Source: Candidatus Aminicenantota bacterium
Lineage (GTDB): Bacteria > Acidobacteriota > Aminicenantia > Aminicenantales > Saccharicenantaceae
Direction: 5' to 3'
DNA: 5,316 nucleotides
Assembly (NCBI GenBank): GCA_026393955.1
Contig: JAPKZE010000341.1
Span: forward strand, 1 to 5,316
Below the pieces are notes generated by a model. That model was not told the origin of the DNA and did no database searches. It saw nothing but the letters and a program-made list of their open reading frames with translations. Both the position numbers and the translations under genes were made by a program. This document shows, piece after piece, positions 1 through 5,316 of the stretch (positions are counted from its first letter, which is position 1; every line of letters begins with the position of its first letter).

Positions 1-256
1 TGAATTCCCCAGTCTCAGCTGGTTGGATAAAACCCCCGAAGCTGCTCTCCAAGGGATCCGCAGGACCGTCGGTGACATCATCAAGGACATGAAAAAGAGC
101 GGCGAGGTCCCGCCCGCGCCGATCGCGGGCCGGAATTTCAGCGGAAAATTCGTCGTCCGCGTTCCCCCCGACGTCCATCGGGACCTGGCGCTGAAAGCGG
201 CTGAGCAGGGAGTGAGCTTGAACCGCCTGGTCAGCTCCAAGCTGAGCCGAATTTGA
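1..256 (+). CDS. hicB: HicB-family antitoxin, 3' part (5' end outside window)
   Basis: This is the last 84 codons of a HicB-type antitoxin. The frame is open from base 2 to the TGA at 254-256, and base 1 ends an interrupted codon. A TTG at 23 could be called as a start, but the codons before it read EFPSLSWL, the conserved core motif of the HicB partial RNase-H-like fold, followed by KTPEAALQGI. The true start is therefore upstream, with about 25-30 residues missing compared with the usual length of about 110. The C-terminal part from visible residue 47 (GKFVVRVPPDVHRDLALKAA, then GVSLNRLV) is a ribbon-helix-helix DNA-binding domain of the kind used for autorepression. In the family, HicB neutralises the HicA mRNA interferase, and hicA normally lies just upstream of hicB; here it would fall outside the window. 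No toxin gene follows downstream. Orphan HicB proteins also exist, so pairing with a toxin is unproven. Confidence 0.87.
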   Translation, partial: EFPSLSWLDKTPEAALQGIRRTVGDIIKDMKKSGEVPPAPIAGRNFSGKFVVRVPPDVHRDLALKAAEQGVSLNRLVSSKLSRI

Positions 257-294
257 AGATCGAGACCGCTCCCGGCTTCGGCGGCATGCGGAAG

Positions 295-312
295 CGCTAT
301 TGACGCTATTGA
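295..312. repeat. Tandem 9-bp direct repeat upstream of the kinase gene
   Basis: CGCTATTGA occurs twice head to tail (295-303 and 304-312), followed by a partial third copy, CGC, at 313-315. Because of the repeat, TTGACG appears twice, at 300-305 and 309-314, offset by 9 bp. It overlaps the -35 region of the candidate kinase promoter. It could be a two-site regulator binding element or a simple slippage duplication; the sequence cannot decide between them. Confidence 0.8.
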
Positions 313-336
313 CGCCGCCGTTTTGCCTGTGATAAA
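309..336 (+). promoter_or_regulatory. Candidate sigma-70-type promoter for the kinase operon
   Basis: TTGACG at 309-314 matches the -35 consensus at five of six bases. After a 16-bp spacer, GATAAA at 331-336 matches the -10 consensus at four of six. TGT at 328-330 directly before it supplies an extended -10 TGn motif. Transcription would begin near 343, giving a leader of about 105 nt before the kinase ATG. The region is locally less GC-rich than the flanking genes, and it is the only reasonable promoter in the gap after hicB. This is a consensus match only, and the organism's own promoter rules are unknown. Confidence 0.42.
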
Positions 337-434
337 CAACCTCCATACGGGGGAGAGCTAAAACCGCGTCAACTCGACGACCCACGCGCGTTGGAGGCCG
401 GCCTTAAGAGCCTTGGCCTGAATTTCGGCTCGAT

Positions 435-440
435 AGGGGG
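435..440 (+). promoter_or_regulatory. Ribosome binding site of the kinase gene
   Basis: AGGGGG lies 8 nt before the ATG at 449. An in-frame TAG at 434-436 means the kinase frame cannot start further upstream. There is no GTG or TTG between that stop and 449, so this site and ATG fix the start. Confidence 0.7.
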
Positions 441-448
441 TCGGGACG

Positions 449-3178
449 ATGTCTTTGATCGGCAGGAACGTCGGCCATATCCGCATCGAGGGCCTCATCG
501 GGCGCGGCGGCATGGGCGAGGTCTACCGGGGCTTCGACGACACCCTCCAGCGCAAAGTCGCCGTCAAGTCCATCGCCCCCGCCGCCCAGCTGACGCCCGC
601 CATGAAGTCCCGCTTCCTCCGCGAAGCCCGGGCCCTGTCCCGGCTCGAGCACCCGCACATCTGCCAGATCCACGACTTCGTCGAAAGCGAAGGCACCTCG
701 TTCCTCGTCCTGGAGCTCATCGAGGGCCGGACGCTGGCCGAGGCCTTCCGCGACGGGCTCGACAAGCCCGCCAAGATCAGGATCGCCCTGGAGATCGCCG
801 GCGTCCTCGAAGTCGCCCACGGCAAGGGGATCGTCCACCGCGACCTTAAACCGTCCAACATCAAGCTGACGCCCGAGGGCGAGGTCAAAGTCCTGGATTT
901 CGGCCTGGCCCGGTTCCTCGGACCCGGCCCCGAGGCGCTCGCGGACGACGCGGTCGACACCTTCGGCGAGGGCCATGCCGAAGACGAGGGCTGGGCGCCC
1001 CTTCCCTCCGAGATCGCCGCCGGCCGCACGATCACCATCGACACGCCGTCGCGCCCGTCCGCCGGCCCCTCCGATGTCCTCTCCGACTCCCTGCCCACCG
1101 AGCAGGGCGCGATCATGGGCACGCCCCAATACATGAGCCCGGAGCAGGCCCGCGGCGACCGCGCCACCCCCGCGAGCGACATGTATTCCTTCGGGCTGAT
1201 CCTCCAGGAGATCTTCACGGAGCGGCCCTGCCACGTGGACACCGACGACCGGGCCAAGATCTTCGAAGGAGCGAAAAAAGGCCGGTCGTTGCCCGTGGCC
1301 GGCCTCCCGTCGGACCTGACGAACCTGATCAACCGTCTCAAGTCCCTCAGCCCGGCGGCCCGGCCGACGGCGGTCGAGACCGTGGAGCGTCTCGTCCGTA
1401 TCCGGGACAAGCCGAAGCGGCGCCTGCGCCGGGCCCTCGTCGGCGGCGTCGCTCTCGCTTTCGTCCTGGCCGGCGTCAAGTACACCGTCGACCTCGGCCG
1501 CCAGCGCCGGGAGGCCCTCCAGGCCCGCGACGAGGCCACGAACGTCGTCAAGTTCATGGTCAACCTGTTCTCGGTCTCCGACCCCGGGGAGGCCCGGGGC
1601 AACACCATCACGGCCCGCGAGGTCCTGGACAAGGGCGCCAAGGAGATCGGCCAGGGCCTCGAGAAGCAGCCGCTCACCAAAGCCCGGATGATGGACACGA
1701 TCGGGACGGTCTTCGCCAAGCTCGGGCTCTACCCCCAGGCGGAGCCCCTGATCGCCGGGGCCCTGGACATCCGCGAAAAGAACCTCGGCCCATCCGACCT
1801 CCAAGTCGCGGAAAGCCTCCTTAACTTCGCCGCCCTCCGCCAGAAACAGGGCAAGTTCCAAGACGCCAAATCCCTCTACCAACGGGGACTCGACATCCGA
1901 ACCAAGGCCCTCCCGGCCGGCGACCCGCTCATCGCCGAGGCCCAGCTCGGCCTCGGGGAGATCCATTTCGAGCTGACCGAGCTCGCCGACGCCGAAGCGC
2001 TCTACAAGCAGTCTCTCGAGATCCGCGAAAAGGCCCTTGGTCCCGACCATCCCGACGTGGCCCGCAGCCTCCTCGACCTCGGCTGGCTTTACTACAACGA
2101 CAGCCAGTTCGAGAAAGCGGAAGGCATCTACAAGCGGTCGCTGGCCATCCTGGAGAAGACACTCGGTCCCGACCACCCGGATGTTGCGGACAACCTCAGC
2201 AGCTTGGGCGGCCTCTGCCTCTGGCTGAGGCGGTTCAAGGAATCTGAAAGCTACTACGGTCGCTCTCTGGCCATCCGGGAAAAGGTCTACGGCCCCGAAC
2301 ATCCGCGCGTCGCCGACGCCTACGACAGTCTCGCGCTCCTTCATGAATACCAAGGCCAGTGGGCCGAAGCGTGGGCCGACACCGAGACGGCCTTGGCCAT
2401 CCGCCGCAAGGCCCTGGGAGAGGGCCATCCCGACCTGGCCAGATGCTATTTCTCGCTGGGGACGCTCGACCACCGGCAGGGCCGATTCGACGCCGCCGAG
2501 CGGTCTTACCGGCGGGCCGTGGGCATCATCGAAGGAACCTACGGTCCCGACTCCGCGGAATTGATGTCGCTCTTCGGCAACATCGCCGATATCTGCCTCA
2601 TTCAAGGGCGGACGGCCGAGGCGGAGTCGTTCTGCCGGCGGTCCATTGCCAATACGGAGAAGGCCTTCGGGGTCGAAAATATCAGGGTCGCCCATCCGCT
2701 TTACTCGCTGGGCGCTTTCCTGGTCGCCGTGGGAAGGGTCGATGAGGCGCGGACGAGCTTCGCCCGTTCTCTGGCCATCGTCGAGAAGGAGCCCGGGCCC
2801 GAGAGCTTCGGGGCCGCCGAACCCTTGTTGGGGCTGGCGAAGTGCGGCCGGCTCCAAGGCCAGCGCGAGGAGGCCCTGAAGCACCTCGAACGGGCCGAAG
2901 CCCTGTGCGAGAAAAAGGGCGAAAGCGACGAGACGCTCTGGGGGATGGTCCTGGCCGAACGGGGCTGGCACCTGTTCCACGAGGACAAGGATCTCGCCGG
3001 AGCCGAGACGAAGCTGAAGAAGGCCCTGGAGCTCATCGGCTCCGAGCTCTCGCCTGCGAGCCTCGAATACCGGGAAGCGGCCCGGGAATACGCCGCCCTT
3101 CTGAGGGCGACGGGAAGAGCGGACGAAGCGAAGGCCCTCGAACAAAAGATCGGGGGCCGTATCTCAGCTATTTCATGA
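449..3178 (+). CDS. Membrane-anchored Ser/Thr protein kinase with C-terminal TPR array
   Basis: This 909-residue Hanks-type (PknB-like) kinase should phosphorylate Ser/Thr on proteins using ATP. The core is complete: glycine loop GRGGMG (18-23), VAVK with Lys40, helix-C Glu59, HRDLKPSN with catalytic Asp132, Lys134 and Asn137, DFG (150-152), GTPQYMSPE (224-232), Asp244 and Arg305. The stretch from DFG to SPE is about 82 residues, far longer than usual, with an acidic then Ser/Thr/Pro-rich insert (about 156-222). Basic residues (321-328) precede a short hydrophobic segment (329-343), probably one membrane anchor. A family-typical linker follows (about 351-400, with NLFSVSDPGEARG). Residues about 409-900 are kinesin-light-chain-like TPRs, probable protein-binding units, in strict 42-residue register. 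The kinase is inferred to be cytoplasmic and the TPRs extracytoplasmic. The next gene starts 11 bp downstream, suggesting an operon. Substrates and trigger are unknown. Confidence 0.95.
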   Translation: MSLIGRNVGHIRIEGLIGRGGMGEVYRGFDDTLQRKVAVKSIAPAAQLTPAMKSRFLREARALSRLEHPHICQIHDFVESEGTSFLVLELIEGRTLAEAFRDGLDKPAKIRIALEIAGVLEVAHGKGIVHRDLKPSNIKLTPEGEVKVLDFGLARFLGPGPEALADDAVDTFGEGHAEDEGWAPLPSEIAAGRTITIDTPSRPSAGPSDVLSDSLPTEQGAIMGTPQYMSPEQARGDRATPASDMYSFGLILQEIFTERPCHVDTDDRAKIFEGAKKGRSLPVAGLPSDLTNLINRLKSLSPAARPTAVETVERLVRIRDKPKRRLRRALVGGVALAFVLAGVKYTVDLGRQRREALQARDEATNVVKFMVNLFSVSDPGEARGNTITAREVLDKGAKEIGQGLEKQPLTKARMMDTIGTVFAKLGLYPQAEPLIAGALDIREKNLGPSDLQVAESLLNFAALRQKQGKFQDAKSLYQRGLDIRTKALPAGDPLIAEAQLGLGEIHFELTELADAEALYKQSLEIREKALGPDHPDVARSLLDLGWLYYNDSQFEKAEGIYKRSLAILEKTLGPDHPDVADNLSSLGGLCLWLRRFKESESYYGRSLAIREKVYGPEHPRVADAYDSLALLHEYQGQWAEAWADTETALAIRRKALGEGHPDLARCYFSLGTLDHRQGRFDAAERSYRRAVGIIEGTYGPDSAELMSLFGNIADICLIQGRTAEAESFCRRSIANTEKAFGVENIRVAHPLYSLGAFLVAVGRVDEARTSFARSLAIVEKEPGPESFGAAEPLLGLAKCGRLQGQREEALKHLERAEALCEKKGESDETLWGMVLAERGWHLFHEDKDLAGAETKLKKALELIGSELSPASLEYREAAREYAALLRATGRADEAKALEQKIGGRISAIS
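1784..2800 (+). repeat. 126-bp periodic TPR-coding repeats inside the kinase gene
   Basis: The inter-helix marker (LGP, YGP or a variant) begins at residues 446, 488, 530, 572, 614, 656, 698, 740 and 782, nine times at exactly 42 residues, so the DNA period is exactly 126 bp with no insertion or deletion. The closest units are those around 2041 and 2167, where the codons for PDHPDVA are nearly identical. Related but weaker units precede (helix pair from about residue 409) and follow (to about residue 900), giving roughly eleven to twelve units in all. The consensus resembles AE-x-LY-x-x-SL-x-IREK-x-LGPDHPDVA. Confidence 0.88.
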
Positions 3179-3185
3179 AGGAGGT
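3178..3185 (+). promoter_or_regulatory. Strong Shine-Dalgarno overlapping the kinase stop codon
   Basis: AAGGAGGT is a full match to the anti-Shine-Dalgarno core. It begins on the last base of the kinase TGA (3176-3178) and ends 4 nt before the ATG at 3190. It supports ATG 3190 as a real start and means that ribosomes ending the kinase sit on this site, a layout suited to translational coupling. Confidence 0.85.
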
Positions 3186-3189
3186 CTAG

Positions 3190-3510
3190 ATGCGAATTGC
3201 TCTGTGGATCCTCATGATCCTCGGCTGGTGGAGCGCGGGGCTCCTGCTCAGCTCGTGGGTCGTTCACTGCGGAAGGATCGTTGCCCCCAGCCCACCCGGC
3301 GGAAACGTGGCGGCCATCATCTATCCCTGCCCCAAGCTCAGCCTCAAGTGCTGGATCGGGTCATTCGTCGCGGTCGCCTGCGGAGTGGCCTGGAGCTTGG
3401 TGATCGGGCTGAAGAACGGATTCATGATCGGCCATTACGTCATCACGGTCGCCCTGTGCGCGGTTCTGGGCGCGGCGGTGGCACGCATCCTCTGCCCCAA
3501 ACAGTTCTGA
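3190..3510 (+). CDS. Small three-helix membrane protein of unknown function
   Basis: This is a 106-residue protein I do not recognise. Three hydrophobic segments are visible: about 3-25 (rich in W, I and L), 56-74 and 80-101, so it should be an integral inner-membrane protein. The first segment could alternatively be an uncleaved signal anchor. The loop between helices 1 and 2 (about 26-55) carries APSPPGG and YPCPK. There are six cysteines (27, 47, 54, 64, 90, 102), of which 27, 47 and 54 lie in or at the edge of that loop. No catalytic motif is evident. Reality as a gene is supported by the full Shine-Dalgarno at 3178-3185, the 11-bp gap to the kinase, sensible hydrophobic periodicity, and an end at TGA immediately followed by an in-frame TAG. 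Its position suggests co-expression with the kinase, perhaps as a membrane partner or substrate, which is inference only. The alternative is an unrelated gene in the same transcript. Confidence 0.8.
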   Translation: MRIALWILMILGWWSAGLLLSSWVVHCGRIVAPSPPGGNVAAIIYPCPKLSLKCWIGSFVAVACGVAWSLVIGLKNGFMIGHYVITVALCAVLGAAVARILCPKQF

Positions 3511-3638
3511 TAGAGCTCAGCGCCTTTTACTTCTGATCGCCTCGACGGCCTGCAGACGCACCGGGCCGGCGAGAAAAAGCCGGGCGTCCGCGCGTCTCTC
3601 GATTTGCATCTCCAACGCGAATTGGGCAGAATGCCGGA
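3511..3638. other. Intergenic gap before the helicase gene
   Basis: This 128-bp stretch has no convincing promoter, terminator or gene. A small hairpin is possible at 3566-3583 (CCGGC, loop GAGAAAAA, GCCGG), but no T-run follows it. A four-codon ATG frame at 3631-3642 (ATG CCG GAA TGA) overlaps the helicase start codon. The helicase frame itself is open back to a TGA at 3534-3536 but contains no other ATG, GTG or TTG before 3639. Confidence 0.6.
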
Positions 3639-5316
3639 ATGACCAGCAAGAGCGCCGGGAAGGCCAAGTCGCCCGCGCCCAAGATCGAGATCAATCCCGG
3701 CTTCCGGCGGGCCCTCGACGTCATGGAGGGCACCCAGCGCCACGTCTTTATCACCGGCAAGGCCGGGACCGGCAAATCGACGCTCCTCGAGCTCTGGCGC
3801 GGCCAGACGCTCAAGCGCGTCGCCGTGCTGGCCCCGACCGGCGTCGCCGCCCTGAACGTCCGCGGCCAGACCATCCACTCGTTCTTCGGCTTCAAGCCCG
3901 ACGTGACGCCCGAGGCCGTCCGCAAGCTCTCGAAAGGCCGGGGCAAGTCCGCCGACCGCGCCGCCCTGTACAGCAAACTCGACGCCATCGTCATCGACGA
4001 GGTGTCCATGGTCCGGGCCGACCTCATGGACTGCGTCGAGAAGTTCCTCCGCCTCAACGGCCCCCGCCCCAAGGAGCGCTTCGGCGGCCTGCAGATGATC
4101 TTCATCGGCGACCTCTACCAGCTGCCGCCCGTGGTCACGGGCCAGGAGAAGGGCCTCTTCGCCCCGGACCCCCTCTCTCTCCGCCGCGGCTTCGGCCCGT
4201 GCGCCGATCCCTCGCCCGCCCCGGCCCTCACCGCGGCCCGCTACGAATCGCCCTACTTCTTCTCGGCCCGCGTCTTCGCCGAGCCCGATTTCGCCATGGA
4301 CTTCATCGAGCTCGAGAAGGTCTACCGGCAGAACGACGCCGCGTTCATCGCCCTCCTCAACGCCATCCGCAACCGCTCGGTCGACGACATCCAGATCGAC
4401 CACCTCAACAGCCGCTGCGATCCCGAGTTCACCCCGCCCGAGGACGAGTTCTACATCACGCTGACGAGCACCAACGACCTGGCCGCCGCCCGCAACCGCG
4501 AGAAGCTCGCGTCTCTCCCCGGCCGCGCCCGCCGCTACGAGGGCTTCATCGAAGGCGAGTTCGACCGCCGCTCGCTCCCGACCGAGGAGGCCCTCGAGCT
4601 CAAGGCCTGCGCCCAGGTCATGCTCCTCACCAACGACCGCAAGGGCCGCTGGGTCAACGGCACGATCGGCCGCGTCTCCCGCATCCGCAAGTCCGAGGAC
4701 GCGGACGGCGACGACATCGTCACGGTCGAGCTCCCGGACGGCGACGACGTCGACCTCACCCCCGCCACCTGGGAGCTCTTCCGCTTCCAGTACGACGCCA
4801 AGGCCGATCGCATCGAATCGGAGTCGGTCGGCGCGTTTACCCAGTATCCCCTGCGCCTGGCCTGGGCCGTGACCATCCATAAGAGCCAGGGCAAGACCTT
4901 CGACCGCGTCGTCGTCGACATCGGCCGCGGCGCCTTCGCCCACGGCCAGGTCTACGTCGCCCTCAGCCGCTGCACGTCGTTCGAGGGCCTCGTTCTGCGG
5001 ACGCCCATCCACCGCAACCACATCTGGATGGACTGGCGCATCGTCCGCTTCCTGACCCGGTTCCAGTACAAGAAGGCCGAGGAGGCGCTCCCCGCCGCCG
5101 AGAAACGGGCGATCCTGCAGGAAGCCATCAGCGACGGCCGCGAGCTCGAGATCGTCTACCTCAAGCCCGACGACACCAAGACCCGCCGCCGCATCACCCC
5201 GGAGGCGGTCGAGACGATGGAGTACCACGGCAAGAAGTTCGAGGGCCTGCGCGCCTACTGCCACAAACGCGGCGCCGGCCGCACCTTCCGGATCGACCGC
5301 ATCCTCGAGATCGGCT
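3639..5316 (+). CDS. Pif1-like SF1B DNA helicase with C-terminal WYL domain (3' end outside window)
   Basis: The 559 visible codons encode an ATP-dependent DNA helicase of the Pif1/RecD-like SF1B group, expected to unwind DNA 5' to 3' in replication or repair. Motifs in order are Walker A GKAGTGKS (40-47, Lys46), motif Ia APTGVAALN with QTIHSFFGF (65-85), Walker B IDEVSM (119-124), motif III GDLYQLPPV (157-165), motif IV ELEKVYRQND (224-233), and the UvrD_C_2-like end with TIHKSQGKTFD (412-422) and VYVALSRC (438-445, Arg444). A Pro/Ala-rich stretch at about 175-200 looks inserted between motifs III and IV. From about 488, AISDGRELEIVYLK, RAYCHKRG and RTFRIDRI match a WYL domain. This fusion is known; the WYL domain of Thermotoga elfii Pif1 has been described as a single-stranded-DNA-binding module. 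ATG 3639 is the only in-frame start, though its Shine-Dalgarno is poor. Base 5316 begins an incomplete codon. The C-terminal end is unseen. Confidence 0.95.
   Translation, partial: MTSKSAGKAKSPAPKIEINPGFRRALDVMEGTQRHVFITGKAGTGKSTLLELWRGQTLKRVAVLAPTGVAALNVRGQTIHSFFGFKPDVTPEAVRKLSKGRGKSADRAALYSKLDAIVIDEVSMVRADLMDCVEKFLRLNGPRPKERFGGLQMIFIGDLYQLPPVVTGQEKGLFAPDPLSLRRGFGPCADPSPAPALTAARYESPYFFSARVFAEPDFAMDFIELEKVYRQNDAAFIALLNAIRNRSVDDIQIDHLNSRCDPEFTPPEDEFYITLTSTNDLAAARNREKLASLPGRARRYEGFIEGEFDRRSLPTEEALELKACAQVMLLTNDRKGRWVNGTIGRVSRIRKSEDADGDDIVTVELPDGDDVDLTPATWELFRFQYDAKADRIESESVGAFTQYPLRLAWAVTIHKSQGKTFDRVVVDIGRGAFAHGQVYVALSRCTSFEGLVLRTPIHRNHIWMDWRIVRFLTRFQYKKAEEALPAAEKRAILQEAISDGRELEIVYLKPDDTKTRRRITPEAVETMEYHGKKFEGLRAYCHKRGAGRTFRIDRILEIG

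Noticed and set aside
23..256. TTG at 23 as the start of a 77-residue protein
   Set aside because: The codons before it, from base 2, encode the conserved FPSLSW motif of HicB, so the gene continues to the left of the window.
275..295. Possible terminator hairpin after hicB (GCTTC paired with GAAGC)
   Set aside because: The stem is only 5 bp with an 11-nt loop, and no T-run follows.
395..419. Inverted repeat AGGCC / GGCCT in the kinase leader, considered as a riboswitch or attenuator stem
   Set aside because: Five base pairs over a 15-nt loop in a GC-rich leader is expected by chance, and no known riboswitch core is visible.
391..849. A 152-codon forward frame starting at TTG and overlapping the kinase start
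   Set aside because: It is an Arg/Pro-rich out-of-frame shadow of the kinase coding sequence with no recognisable domain.
404..3145. A 913-codon open frame on the minus strand opposite the kinase gene
   Set aside because: The forward frame has a full kinase and TPR array with every expected motif. The reverse product is low-complexity (rich in G, L, E, A and D), shows the 42-residue period only as a mirror of the TPRs, and matches no family I know. GC-rich codon use on the forward strand removes reverse stops.
3526..3554. TTTACT as a -35 box for a helicase promoter
   Set aside because: It matches four of six bases, and nothing like a -10 box lies 15-19 bp downstream.
3566..3583. Possible terminator hairpin after the small membrane gene (CCGGC, 8-nt loop, GCCGG)
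   Set aside because: The stem is 5 bp and is followed by a GC-rich stretch instead of T residues, so intrinsic termination is unlikely on either strand.
3435..5264. A 609-codon open frame on the minus strand opposite the helicase
   Set aside because: Its product is dominated by V, A, E, G, L and D, as expected from the reverse complement of GC-rich codons. It overlaps the end of the small membrane gene and lies opposite an unmistakable helicase.

Overview
This GC-rich window has four protein-coding genes, all on the + strand: the tail of a HicB-type antitoxin (1-256), a TPR-bearing membrane Ser/Thr protein kinase (449-3178), a small three-helix membrane protein (3190-3510), and a Pif1-like superfamily 1B DNA helicase with a C-terminal WYL domain that runs off the right edge (3639-5316). 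No RNA gene, insertion sequence, CRISPR array or attachment site was seen. The long minus-strand open frames opposite the kinase and helicase are best read as by-products of GC-rich codon use.

The organism is a bacterium with strong G/C preference at third codon positions and Shine-Dalgarno initiation. A Hanks-type kinase joined by one membrane segment to a long array of 42-residue kinesin-light-chain-like TPRs is typical of Acidobacteriota and relatives such as Candidatus Aminicenantes, and also of Planctomycetes and Myxococcota. An acidobacterial or aminicenantal origin is my best guess. It rests on gene style only.

Layout: after the HicB stop comes a 192-bp gap. It holds a 9-bp tandem direct repeat that duplicates a TTGACG -35-like box, followed by a candidate extended -10 element, and a Shine-Dalgarno sequence before the kinase. 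The kinase has an intact catalytic core, an unusually long activation segment, a short membrane segment, and then TPR units in exact 42-residue (126-bp) register. The small membrane gene begins 11 bp after the kinase stop, with a full-length Shine-Dalgarno sequence that starts on the last base of that stop. The two are almost certainly co-transcribed. A 128-bp gap without a convincing promoter or terminator then leads to the helicase.

How they fit together: kinase and membrane protein form a plausible two-gene signalling unit at the cytoplasmic membrane, with cytoplasmic phosphorylation and a TPR array on the far side for protein binding. This is inference. The helicase belongs to DNA maintenance and the HicB remnant to a toxin-antitoxin module whose toxin gene would lie to the left. 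Nothing ties either functionally to the kinase pair. I see no clearly new system. The best candidates for a second look are the kinase/membrane-protein pair and the long kinase activation-segment insert.
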